64,000 bases of DNA, from positions 219,855 to 283,854 of the forward strand of contig CANTFL010001299.1 of assembly GCA_947650285.1 (NCBI GenBank), read 5' to 3'. Of the stretch, positions 22,401 through 30,609 are shown piece by piece (the stretch's first letter is position 1; every line of letters starts with the position of its first letter). Under the pieces are notes generated by a model, which did no database searches, was not told where the DNA came from, and saw only the letters and a program-made list of their open reading frames with translations. This DNA is from Hyaloperonospora brassicae (Eukaryota; Oomycota; Peronosporomycetes; Peronosporales; Peronosporaceae). A program made the position numbers and the translations under genes.

Positions 22401-22862
22401 ACCCCGGTTGTTGGCGGCGGTGGAGAGCATGGTGCCACTCCAGCTCCGACCGTGCCCGCCGGCGAGGAAGGCCACGTCCCGGTCGTTGACCAGGAAGCAC
22501 CATTGCCCCCGACTGTCCCTTCGGTCCCAGGCACGCCTACGACCCCGGCTGTTGGCGGCGGTGAAGAGCATGGTGCCACTCCAGCTCCGACCGTGCCTTC
22601 TGGCGAGGACGGCCACGTCCCGGTCGTTGACCAGGGCGCACCGTTGACACCTACGGGTGAGATGGGTGATTCCGCGAATGAAGCTCCGGGCACGCCCAGC
22701 CCAGTTGTTAACAACCCTGGCATGTCCTCGGGAACTCCAGTCATGACGCCGCCGACCCGCCCTGGCAAGTCCGGTATGAAGAGGATCGAGACGCCGGTCA
22801 AGCCCAGCTCCGAGGACAGCAACACGCAGACTGCGCAGCAGTCACGTTTCCTGCGGGCTTGA
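19452..22862 (+). CDS. Secreted Pro/Thr/Val-rich mucin-like repeat protein, 1136 residues
   Basis: Single exon. A signal peptide (MKVYTTIVLAAVATQVARAG) is followed by an almost entirely repetitive, low-complexity mature protein with no transmembrane segment or GPI-type tail; it ends in SRFLRA. The repeat is nested: a 47-residue (141-base) module runs from EHGPTPAPTVPAGE through VVDQEAPLPPT to TPVVGGGG. Two such modules plus a 69-residue module carrying SGTPCPTLEYNYPPVD form a 163-residue (489-base) macro-repeat. The macro-repeat marker ccggtcacg occurs at 20082, 20571, 21060, 21549 and 22179; the last step is 630 = 489 + 141, one extra module. Each macro-repeat has exactly one Cys. Likely a cell-wall or extracellular coat protein, possibly O-glycosylated and prolyl-hydroxylated (inference). 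The strong core promoter suggests active expression. Confidence 0.9.
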   Translation: MKVYTTIVLAAVATQVARAGGGMSLHDTGSFTPGGSNAPTPAPVTPAMTPETPKTGDSTGSPPDQHPPVVETPVKTPGETPVGHEPTPAPTVPAGEDGHVPAVDQEAPLPPTVPSVPGTPTTPVVGGGGEHGPTPAPTVPAGEDGHVPAVDQEAPLPPTVPSVPGTPTTPVVGGGEEHGATPAPTVPAGEEGHVPVVDQEAPLPPTVPSVPVTPSTPTTPATPVTSSLPPSPTTPTGVQGEESGTPCPTLEYNYPPVDGEGNVPVVDQDAPLPPTLPSVPGTPTTPVVGGGGEHGPTPAPTVPAGEDGHVPAVDQEAPLPPTVPSVPGTPATPVVGGGEEHGATPAPTVPAGEDGHVPAVDQEAPLPPTLPSVPVTPSTPTTPATPVTSSLPPSPTTPTGVQGEESGTPCPTLEYNYPPVDGEGNVPVVDQDAPLPPTLPSVPGTPTTPVVGGGGEHGPTPAPTVPAGEDGHVPAVDQEAPLPPTVPSVPGTPTTPVVGGGEEHGATPAPTVPAGEDGHVPAVDQEAPLPPTVPSVPVTPSTPTTPATPVTSSLPPSPTTPTGVQGEESGTPCPTLEYNYPPVDGEGNVPVVDQDAPLPPTLPSVPGTPTTPVVGGGGEHGPTPAPTVPAGEDGHVPAVDQEAPLPPTVPSVPGTPTTPVVGGGGEHGATPAPTVPAGEDGHVPAVDQEAPLPPTLPSVPVTPSTPTTPATPVTSSLPPSPTTPTGVQGEESGTPCPTLEYNYPPVDGEGNVPVVDQDAPLPPTLPSVPGTPTTPVVGGGGEHGPTPAPTVPAGEDGHVPAVDQEAPLPPTVPSVPGTPTTPVVGGGEEHGATPAPTVPAGEDGHVPAVDQEAPLPPTVPSVPGTPTTPVVGGGEEHGATPAPTVPAGEEGHVPVVDQETPLPPTLPSVPVTPSTPTTPATPVTSSLPPSPTTPTGVQGEESGTPCPTLEYNYPPVDGEGNVPVVDQDAPLPPTVPSVPGTPTTPVVGGGGEHGATPAPTVPAGEEGHVPVVDQEAPLPPTVPSVPGTPTTPAVGGGEEHGATPAPTVPSGEDGHVPVVDQGAPLTPTGEMGDSANEAPGTPSPVVNNPGMSSGTPVMTPPTRPGKSGMKRIETPVKPSSEDSNTQTAQQSRFLRA
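19700..22650. repeat. Nested 489-base / 141-base coding tandem repeat
   Basis: DNA-level identity between macro-repeats is very high, including synonymous positions, so the copies are recent or homogenised. Because the period is a multiple of three, the other five frames are also mostly stop-free, producing several long false frames on both strands. Confidence 0.92.
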
Positions 22863-23050
22863 GCTGCTCAAACTGGTTGACGTCCACGTGGAACAAGTTC
22901 CACGACGCCTTGATGCGGAACCCCACGCTGCATTTTTGTCCATGTCAGGTCGAGTAGCTGCCGCAGGTCCGTTGTGTGTAGAAGGGAACTACACTTAGCG
23001 TACACAGCCTAGCCACTTGACCCTTTCCAATACACTGTAGATTTCTTCTA
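22863..23050. other. Intergenic spacer, nothing further seen
   Basis: Spacer between two same-strand genes. No hairpin terminator is expected in a eukaryotic context and no coding segment was seen. Confidence 0.5.
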
Positions 23051-23051
23051 A

Positions 23052-23067
23052 TCATTCTTGGAGTTTC
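23052..23067 (+). promoter_or_regulatory. Probable oomycete core promoter (Inr-like)
   Basis: TCATTCTTGGAGTTTC fits the initiator (TCATTYY) with a diverged flanking element. It lies 84 bases before the preferred start of the PLAC8-like gene and just before or over the alternative ATG at 23058, which argues that the first ATG is untranslated. Confidence 0.5.
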
Positions 23068-23135
23068 ACAAGTTCTTTGTGCAGATCTCAGCGATTTGGC
23101 TTGGTCAACACCTCATCTCCTCCTGGCCACTCGCT

Positions 23136-23717
23136 ATGACGACAGCAAAGGCAGAGAAAACGGTGCACGGGGAGGCCTTGCATCCTCCGCCGGGACAAGA
23201 CGCGAATGGAATTACGATCGGTCAGTGGTCGAGTCCTGTGATTCCAGAAGAGCCCACGAGCTGCATGGCGTCGAACGTGAACGTCGAGGCCTGTTGCCCG
23301 TGCTTCCCTTTGGCACAGATCGAGGGGCGTCTTGGCCTCACGTCCTATTGCTGTGCGCTGTGCTGGTACTCGATAGCTTTCGCGCTGTTGGCTGGGGCTT
23401 TCGCAACCGTGTGGATCTTCGTGGCCCTGTGGATCAACTCCCAGACCTACCGCGACCGCGTCAGCGTCACGGGTCGTATCCTGTGGATTGCAGGCGCGCT
23501 CACTCTGACGTCGCTGGCGTCGTTGCTGCTCATCTACCGCATCTCGACGCTGCGCGCGACTGTGCGCGAGCGCTTCGACATTCCTGGGTCGATCCGTGAA
23601 GACCGCGCGGCAGCGTGGCAAGAAACTGCTCGAGCCATACAGCAGATGCAACGACACCTCAAGATCGACCGGGCCAAGTGTGGTGCCGTCAACGCTCTAC
23701 CGGCCTACGTAGTGTAA
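23136..23717 (+). CDS. PLAC8-like Cys-rich membrane protein
   Basis: Single exon, 193 residues from MTTAKAEKTV; an upstream in-frame ATG at 23058 would add 26 residues and overlaps the likely initiator. The core has the Cys-rich PLAC8-type pattern EACCPCFPLAQIEGRLG, then SYCCALCWYS. Two hydrophobic segments follow (about FALLAGAFATVWIFVALWI and WIAGALTLTSLASLLLIYRI), and the C-terminal tail is charged and Gln-rich. PLAC8 proteins are membrane-associated and linked in other eukaryotes to cell size, metal resistance or ion handling; no specific role can be given here. In standard PLAC8 the CCPC motif comes between helices; here both helices are downstream, so it is a divergent member. Confidence 0.65.
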   Translation: MTTAKAEKTVHGEALHPPPGQDANGITIGQWSSPVIPEEPTSCMASNVNVEACCPCFPLAQIEGRLGLTSYCCALCWYSIAFALLAGAFATVWIFVALWINSQTYRDRVSVTGRILWIAGALTLTSLASLLLIYRISTLRATVRERFDIPGSIREDRAAAWQETARAIQQMQRHLKIDRAKCGAVNALPAYVV

Positions 23718-24530
23718 CGTACGTGGAGAGCGAGAGGCAGCGAGAGACAGCGAGAGAGGGATAATGGCGCTGCCGTAGCTAAGCGTGTTGGTCGTTTCTC
23801 TCTCTTTGGCCGTTTGTTGTCGATCAACTTGAGTACTCCATGCGATGCAGCGCAGTGCAGTGCACAGCTTGACAGAGTTTGCGTCTTCTCGACGGCGCGT
23901 GGAGCTCAGTAGCAGCAATCAAAGACCGCTATCAGCGCCTTGCGACGCCCGACATGAAGAGCAGATCCTGCAGTAGCTGCTGTAACATGTGAGAGTCAGC
24001 TGAGCGTTCTGCTGCTGCTGCTGCTGCTTTCATCTCTGCAGACAGCAGCACTGAGCTGCAGTGTTTTGGGTCGGGAGAAGACGCATCTGACGCCCTCAAA
24101 TTGCTTTGGTGGCTGTTGACTCGCGTCAGACTCGCTGTTGCTGCAGTTGGCAGTGCTGCCCTTGACGCAAGAACGTCGAGACTGGTTGCTGTGGTGCACG
24201 AACCGACAGAGACAGCAACGCGCTCGCACGGGGAGCGGCACTTGTGCGGACTGGCGCAGACGCAGGACCGGTGGACTCGTCGAGCCGCGCATTCGATCGC
24301 GTTTGGCCTCTTCGTGGAGACGTTTGCGGCTGCTACATCGAGTCCATGGACGTTGGAGACGCGGCCGGGACAGGACAGGACACGACTGCTGCTGTACTGG
24401 CAGTAAGTAAGGCAGACACGAGCGCGCCGAGCGTCAGTCGTGGCACCACAGTGCGCGTGCTCGCGGCAGACGATCTCGGTCGCTGGTTGGCGTACAAGTG
24501 AAAAGTAAATTGAAGTTGCACGTGGGATGT
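23718..24530 (+). other. Spacer with candidate exons of an unresolved plus-strand gene
   Basis: A ctg-rich pyrimidine tract ending in ctgcag at about 24000-24042 looks like a splice acceptor. It opens a 120-residue frame (DSSTELQCFGSGEDASDALK...) to a strong donor GTAAGTAAG at 24405. No start exon, domain or homologue was recognised, so this is only a candidate. A (ctg)n run lies at 24008-24028. Confidence 0.25.
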
Positions 24531-24531
24531 T

Positions 24532-25006
24532 CTACCGCGGGCGTTGAAGGAAAGAAGAATGATGGTCAGTGAAGTTTCCGTTGTGTCGTTGTTGCAGCAA
24601 TGTTGGAGGAAACCGATTGATGACGACGACGTCGCCAGATATCTGTTGCTCGAAAGGATTGGCGCGACGTGGAGCATAGTCGATGTCTGATTGTACATGT
24701 GTATATGTCTCCCCTTTTGCCCATAAATTGATGGCACTGTCGTCGTGGACAACGCGGACGATTGATGGGAAATCGGCCACAACTTTGTCTTTGTGCAGGA
24801 TGCACCAGTTCGGGATGACGCCGTGGTCGTCGACGTTGAAGTAGAGCATAGCCCCTGCCTGTGGTCAGGTGTACCTACACACACGATCCTTCGCAGCGAT
24901 AAAGATCGTCACGAGAATCGCCTTGTTGAGCGAGAGCTCCACTCACCTTCGTACAGATAGATGCACGAGCTGTCGATTATGCCGGTCGACAGCGTCTTCT
25001 TAAACA
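24532..25006 (-). CDS. Candidate spliced 3' gene end, unknown protein, 5' exons not resolved
   Basis: Exons 25006-24948 and 24854-24532 are joined by a 93-base intron with donor GTGAGTGG and acceptor GCAG; splicing gives a continuous frame reading STGIIDSSCIYLYEG, then AMLYFNVDDHGVIPNW, then KVVADFPSIVRVVHDDSA. Amino-acid use is protein-like and better than any overlapping frame, including a Ser/Thr-rich 183-residue frame at 24333-24884. No family recognised. The exon upstream of 25006 (acceptor CAG at 25007-25009) was not found. Confidence 0.35.
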
Positions 25007-25009
25007 CTG

Positions 25010-25545
25010 TTCAGGACGACGGCTCTTGTGTGGCAGACATTAGTGGTAAAGTAGTTTTGTGCAAGCAAACAGATCGACCCACTTGTAGACAACAGCATTC
25101 CACCGGGATAACTCGCGTGGCCAATATTATAGCGCCATGCACACGTGCGCTTCAGCTTCTAGGGCTTTTGGGCTACTGCAGCCAAGTCAACTAGTAGAGA
25201 GGAGCAGAGTGGCTTGTGCTCTCATGGGACAAATGGATCAGAGCAAAAGTACTTTCACGTTCGCGCAGCTCAATTGGTCGAAAGTCCTGCAGACGAGAGT
25301 GCCGAATCTGCGACACGTGCCGTCAGTTTCGGGTCAACACACTGTCTTTGCTCGTTATATATCGCACCTCGAAGCGGGGCGGCCGGCACTCGACAGATCT
25401 CCCCCACACAATAGCGCTTCTCTTTCAGATGGCACCCCCCCGAGAGTTGACGACATTCCATGCACTTGACCTCGAAATGACGTTCGTCACATTACGACCC
25501 TTCGTGCCAGGAGACGAAAAGACTGCGAGTCGTTGCGTCGACGCG
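25010..25545. other. No supported gene
   Basis: Only short frames on both strands. Missing 5' exons of the candidate gene at 24532-25006 may be here. Confidence 0.35.
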
Positions 25546-26001
25546 TCACGACAGCAGCAGTTGGCTCGTCTGCTTGACAAACGCTGTGCCGTTGCCCCAT
25601 GCGGTGGGGAATGTGAGCTCCATTGGGAAGCGACATCCATTGGCATCGATTAAGTCGTTTTCATACCTGTCCAGGAGAGCGCACCGCATTCGCGCGTCGC
25701 TGTCCAGTGCACCTTTCAGTGTGACGGCCCGAGCAATTGGTCTTCCTGACAATCGCTTGCCACTCTGGCGGTTCCCGTGCGCACGCGCTGTGTGAGCAAC
25801 AGGTGTCCGGCTCCTGTCTACGGCCATTGATGTCTCGAGCCATCGAAACGAATCTGATGCCTTTGGGCCTCGAGCAAGCGCTCGCTCGGGCCGTGCTCTT
25901 TTGTCTCCCGTCAACAGTGTCGTCACATCAGCGCACTTCATGGCGCTCTCGAGAGCACACAGTGACGCGCGACGTTCGGCGGTCGTCCATGCGGACGCCA
26001 A
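25546..26001 (-). CDS. Hypothetical 151-residue frame downstream of the PHD gene
   Basis: Minus-strand frame starting MASAWTTAERRASL and ending KQTSQLLLS. Its C-terminal third (ALLDRYENDLIDANGCRFPM, then ELTFPTAWGNGTAF) looks like real protein. It lies only 243 bases beyond the stop of the PHD gene on the same strand. It could be a separate small gene or further exons of the PHD gene, whose last codons overlap a good donor (caa|GTAAGC, about 26246). No domain recognised. Confidence 0.3.
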   Translation of the reverse strand: MASAWTTAERRASLCALESAMKCADVTTLLTGDKRARPERALARGPKASDSFRWLETSMAVDRSRTPVAHTARAHGNRQSGKRLSGRPIARAVTLKGALDSDARMRCALLDRYENDLIDANGCRFPMELTFPTAWGNGTAFVKQTSQLLLS

Positions 26002-26244
26002 AGTCGACGCTCACACGGCACGAGAGTCCGTCGAGTCGATCAGCTCCAGTGCAAGTGCAGACCGAGCGACGCATAGCCATTTTGCACCCAAGCGGTCTGC
26101 GGTGCGGGACAAGAACCGCGAGACAGGAATTCGCACATACTCGATGGCTTCCACGGGCTCAATGTTCGATCACCGTCGATCGACGCAACTCTGCTGGAAC
26201 TGGAGCTGTTTCCCAGTCGCTGCCCATTCACTGGCATTGCCTGC

Positions 26245-29214
26245 TTACTTGGCAACTGCACTGTGCTGAAGAGAGATCGTCGTTGACGCCGGAACTGAAC
26301 GATCAGCGCACGGTATCGTGATCACCGCAGCGAGGTGGCAAACGTTCGCGCAAAAGCTAAGCCACGTCCGCGCATCCTTTGCGGATGGCCTCGACGGACT
26401 CTTCCGCAAATCGAGGCGATGTCGGACACCGTCTATGGTACAATAAGTCAGGGAAATGGGCAAGTCATCGCGCGGTGTTCTATGGCGCTGCTGCTGCTCC
26501 ACCCAACGCTGGGATTGGTACACGTTCATGCCGAGATACTCGTCGGTACAATGCGAGTGCGGCATCAGCGTTTCCACCAGTCGGGCGCGCACCACTGACT
26601 CCAACTCACGAAAGCTCCGCATGCTCAGCAAGTCCAGCAGCACGAATCCGGGCGGCGCAGACGACGGTTTCCTCCTCGAGTCAGAGCTCCCGGACATTTG
26701 CGCGTCGGTCTCAAGCGTCTGCACAAAGCACTTGATGTCGCGCTTGTTTTGGCTTACTAGCAAACGACTAACGGCGTTGAATCTGGATCGACGCAGCCCA
26801 CTGTGGCCCAGCATCACAGACGGTCGGTAAAATGCGGGACGAAAGCTCGAGGCACGAGCGGCCCAGGGAAATGCATCTACGTCACTTGGAATTCGTGCCA
26901 CCACCGGTCTGGATCGATCAGCTTCCTCGAGGTAGCGCAACGCCACGCGCTTCAGCTCTGCCAGTACTGGCGGTGGTGTCTCCGCCAACAGCTTTTGCCT
27001 TCGGGTCAGCAGCCTTCGCTTCTGACGATGCAGCGTGCGTACGGTTGACGCCACCGGCGAAATGCGCGAGGTGTCTGATGTCGAGGCAGTGGTTCGACTT
27101 CCTCCCGAACGAATGCGGTGGATGTCGATAGGCGCACAATCTGCTGTGCTGGTCCACATTGGCGTCTTGGTCTCGAGCTTCCGGCGCTTCGCACTGGCGA
27201 GACGCTGTGCATCATCCGTCGTCTGTGCATTGTTATTCGCGGCAGAGCCAGCGATACTGCCGTTACCACTGTTCATGTGCGCCGAGACACTTTGCGACCG
27301 AGTCACGCCGAGACAAGCGTGTGCCCCAGACTGACTTCCGTTCGTCGGCTGAGCATCTTGCTTCGTTGCTGAGGTCGCGTCTACTGTACTCGTGTGGTCT
27401 TGTATCACCGTAGAACCACCAGGCGGAGATGGGACTGGATGTGCGTCGGACGGCATCGCATCGGTAGCTTGCTCCGCTTCTGCTTCATGTGGACTTCTTC
27501 CGACACTTCTTGGTCGTCTCGGATGCAGCGTTCCACAACTCGAGCCGTTCGCAGCAGGTCCACTGCTCTGCGCGTCGGCATTGCCATTCATCGACAGGTT
27601 CCGGTCCACGTCTGCCGCAACACCAGTGCCATTTACACTCATGGAAGCTTGCTGTCCCGGGCGGCTCTTACGCGTGTCAATGTACAAGTAAGAGGGCGCT
27701 ACATCCCCGAGGCCGTCATACCGACGCGGCTCTGCTAGAGTCAGGAATTGACGCCAGCGCACAAGTCCTTGCTCGGCATCGCTAGTAGCCTGCGCTGCCG
27801 TCACTCCCAGCGCGTTCAGGCACGCAGCAAACGCTGCGTTACTGGCTTGCACGATGCGCTTCGCTTCACTGTCGTCCACGTGATTCTCCAGGCACCGCAG
27901 CTGGAGCTCCACCATCACGTGCCGTTGCAAACAGTGACGAACAAAGTCCACCGGGCGGGCAAAGTCCGAGGCCGTGGCCGTGCGCAGGGCGTACTGGTTC
28001 GGCACCACGAGCACGTTGTCGTCGGCAAACATGCGCACGTTCAGGAGCTGGTTCCCGCATCCACGGGGTTCGGTCTCTTCCGCCGAGATCACGACGCCCC
28101 AGTGGTTCGCCACGTCCGGGGCCGCAGTCTTGACGCTCGACGGTAGCAGCGCGTTGTCAAACTCGAGCACGAGCACTGCGTCGCCTGCTGCGAGGCGCAT
28201 CCGGAGCGAGTTGCTGGCGTCTGGACTCGAGAGCGCTGCGAACGTGGACGGGGTCTCGTTCCTGTCGTGTCGGGGACACTCGAAGAGATGCAGCGACGAC
28301 GAAGACGACGCGGGTTCCGCTGTACTGCTGCTGCTGCCCGTCAACGACAAACTGCTGCTGCTATTGCTACTGCTGCTGCTGCTGCTGCGAGCACCTGCTC
28401 GAGGACAGCACAGGTGCGTCATGTGCGAGCAGACAGAGCAGCTCCGGCACTGTTTCATGTCCGTCTCCAGGCTGCCGCACGTCTCGCACGTGTGACGCGG
28501 ACAGACGAACGCGCGCTTTTGCTCCGGCTGCAGCTCGTCCGGCGTCGGCTGCGGCCGTCGACAGTGCGCGTGGAAGTGCCGCCCGCAGTCGCGCACGACG
28601 CACTTGCGCATCCCATTGGCGTCGTGGCCCAAGAAGCCGCAGCGGCTGCAGCAGTGCACGCCCCTCACGCACTGCGCGCACGTCCAGTGGTCGGCAGCAG
28701 CAGCAGCGGCGTCGCCTGTGGGTGCACCAGACGGCAGTGGGCGTAGCTGATTGACGCACTTGAGGTGGGCAGCGCGCGCGCAGCTGCCGCCGCAGTGCAA
28801 CAGGTTGCGGCCGCTCAAGCCGCAGAGGAAACACGTGCAGGGGAAGAGCGAGACGACAGGCGACGCGCGTCGGTCGTGGCGCTGGCGCTTGGGCGAGCGC
28901 GTGGCGGCCGACGGGCCGTCCGGTGCGTCGTCTCGACGATCGGGCAGCTGTTCGTCGGCGTTGACGCGCGCGCACTCGTGTTCGTGGAACGCCTTTTCGT
29001 GGGCGCGCGCGCTGGCGGCGTAGACGTGCAAACAGCGCGTGCAGTGGGAGGGAGTGGAGGACGCGGACGGAGAAGAGGGAGACGCGGGGGCGGAGGGAGA
29101 GGCGGGCGTGAACGAGGAGCAGGACACGACGTGCAGCGCGAAGGACGACGCGCTGGCGGGCGGCGCGAACGATTGGGCGCACACAGGACAAGATCGCGGC
29201 GGCGAGTCCGGCAT
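26245..29214 (-). CDS. Multi-PHD/zinc-finger chromatin protein
   Basis: 989 residues from MPDSPPRSCPVC at 29214. A longer in-frame start at 29379 adds a poly-Ser leader and is less likely. Two C2HC/C2H2-like fingers (residues 9-32 and 58-81) come first. PHD1 follows at about 128-182 (CFLCGLSGRNLLHCGG to WTCAQC), PHD2 at about 188-240 (CCSRCGFLG to RDCGRHFHAHC), then a third Cys-rich finger from about 243 (CETCGSLETDMKQC), a tandem arrangement resembling NSD-type PHD clusters but without a SET domain. A globular segment with GDAVLVLEFDN and HWGVVISAEE could be a PWWP- or Tudor-like fold. The C-terminal half is disordered, then conserved-looking (RRSRFNAVSRLLVSQNKRD; PPGFVLLDLLSMRSFREL). Likely a nuclear histone reader. 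The 3' end may be spliced further. Confidence 0.72.
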   Translation of the reverse strand: MPDSPPRSCPVCAQSFAPPASASSFALHVVSCSSFTPASPSAPASPSSPSASSTPSHCTRCLHVYAASARAHEKAFHEHECARVNADEQLPDRRDDAPDGPSAATRSPKRQRHDRRASPVVSLFPCTCFLCGLSGRNLLHCGGSCARAAHLKCVNQLRPLPSGAPTGDAAAAAADHWTCAQCVRGVHCCSRCGFLGHDANGMRKCVVRDCGRHFHAHCRRPQPTPDELQPEQKRAFVCPRHTCETCGSLETDMKQCRSCSVCSHMTHLCCPRAGARSSSSSSSNSSSSLSLTGSSSSTAEPASSSSSLHLFECPRHDRNETPSTFAALSSPDASNSLRMRLAAGDAVLVLEFDNALLPSSVKTAAPDVANHWGVVISAEETEPRGCGNQLLNVRMFADDNVLVVPNQYALRTATASDFARPVDFVRHCLQRHVMVELQLRCLENHVDDSEAKRIVQASNAAFAACLNALGVTAAQATSDAEQGLVRWRQFLTLAEPRRYDGLGDVAPSYLYIDTRKSRPGQQASMSVNGTGVAADVDRNLSMNGNADAQSSGPAANGSSCGTLHPRRPRSVGRSPHEAEAEQATDAMPSDAHPVPSPPGGSTVIQDHTSTVDATSATKQDAQPTNGSQSGAHACLGVTRSQSVSAHMNSGNGSIAGSAANNNAQTTDDAQRLASAKRRKLETKTPMWTSTADCAPIDIHRIRSGGSRTTASTSDTSRISPVASTVRTLHRQKRRLLTRRQKLLAETPPPVLAELKRVALRYLEEADRSRPVVARIPSDVDAFPWAARASSFRPAFYRPSVMLGHSGLRRSRFNAVSRLLVSQNKRDIKCFVQTLETDAQMSGSSDSRRKPSSAPPGFVLLDLLSMRSFRELESVVRARLVETLMPHSHCTDEYLGMNVYQSQRWVEQQQRHRTPRDDLPISLTYCTIDGVRHRLDLRKSPSRPSAKDARTWLSFCANVCHLAAVITIPCADRSVPASTTISLQHSAVAK
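28310..28392. repeat. (ctg)n coding microsatellite in the PHD gene
   Basis: Interrupted ctg/gct triplets encode poly-Ser on the minus strand between the third zinc finger and the LVLEFDN segment, consistent with a disordered linker of variable length. Confidence 0.8.
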
Positions 29215-30609
29215 GATGGCGAGCGAGCGGGCGAGAGTGATGGTCGCTGGCAGTGCAGCGCGGTCGCGCGAGAGGCTGGTGGTGGTGTGAAGCACACTAG
29301 ATTGGGAAGCAGAACGGATGGAGGAGGAGGAGGAGGACGACGACGATGACCTCTTTGCCTGCTGCCACCGATTCTGCACGAGCTGATTGGACTGAAGTCA
29401 AACACGAGCGAGAGTGCGAAACAGATGTGACTCTGTTTCCGACAGGGGTGGACCGCAGGATATGTGATCGATCCCGAGTCTACCAGGAAAGCAACGCCGA
29501 CTTCCTCGTGTTACTTCAGTGGTTGTTTGCGGACCTTGTCACTCTTGGCGACGGCTCTCGCACTTTGCCGAGCAGTATCATGTTGCCCTAAAAGCAAACA
29601 TGAACCCTTTGGCCTACCCCTCTCGACCCTCCCGAGCATGCCACCTCATCTAGTGGCGCCAAAGTCCCATTTGCCAACAACTACGGTGGTGCACTGCCGC
29701 TATGCGTCAAAGTCGACTACTGTCTCGAGCAACGCGCAGCCGGCTACGCCTGACCATTTGCTGTTCAGTTGACTGTTGCGTTGAACATGGAGGTGCGCTA
29801 CCACACTCGCTGCAGTGCTGTCATGGGTGAGTGAATGCATACTTGCCCAACTCGAACACATCTTGACATGCCTGCCATCTTATCTTACCTTTGTCGACCG
29901 CTTTTGCGGCCCGTCGAGCTAAGCGTGCGCGATGTCCAAAGTGGTGACGAGTAGCACACGGATGCCACCATTCGTAGCATTTTTATGGCGGCTGTTGCCG
30001 TCTGCTATAACACTGCGGTCGGTCACGCACTGTATTCCAGCGCCTTTCGAAGCGTCCGGCAGCGCGCAAGTCCAGAGCACTTGTACCGACGCAACAGTTG
30101 CTTTGCGAAAGCCAACTGCACGGGTTTGTTTGCGGTGCAGTCGAGCAAACGCTGCATTCAAGTTCGTCCATACGCGGATCCGCGTCGAAAACTCGAAGCC
30201 TACGACTCTACGTGAGTCAATGCTTTACGCAGTCGGCAGCAGTCTGTCGATCCTTTGCGTCGTTCGCGGCGATCCTCTCATGGAATCCATGGTCCTCCCA
30301 AACGTTCCGGAAACCCGATTATATTCCACAGCTCGCATGATCGACTCACTCAAGTGGATACACGGAGAATTTCGAACCCGTTGTCAGCCAGTAGAAACGA
30401 AATGGAACATTCTCCTCCGTCCCACCTTCGATTGTCGTGACCCATCCACGACAGCAGCTGTTATTGCAGAAAGCGACCCGTGCGCACATGTATTCTCGAC
30501 CATGGGGCACGTCGCCCGCGTCCCCCATCCCCACTCCCCATTCGTTTCTTCCCTACCCATTTCTTCCTCTTCTCCTATTGGGCCACCCGGTCAACAGGGC
30601 CCAAAACCA
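29215..30609. other. Divergent intergenic region between the PHD and ArgRS genes
   Basis: The frame of the synthetase stays open upstream to 29932 (226 extra codons), but that part is not ArgRS-like and has no targeting signal at its start. A second frame at 29985-30215 (+) (AVGHALYSSAFRSVRQRASP, later RCIQVRPYADPRRKLEAYDS) ends exactly at a GTGAGT donor and could be an exon of a small unknown gene. A pyrimidine-rich segment with CCCATTCGTTTCTTCCC (30537-30553) is a weak initiator candidate about 70 bases before the synthetase start. Confidence 0.4.

Noticed and set aside
19696..22647. 983-residue plus frame in the repeat gene
   Set aside because: Second frame of the same repeat, Arg/His/Leu-rich, no signal peptide; the overlapping frame has signal peptide, promoter and sensible composition.
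28367..29191. 274-residue Arg-rich minus frame in the PHD gene
   Set aside because: Shadow of the PHD reading frame, in which the Cys/His spacing is intact.
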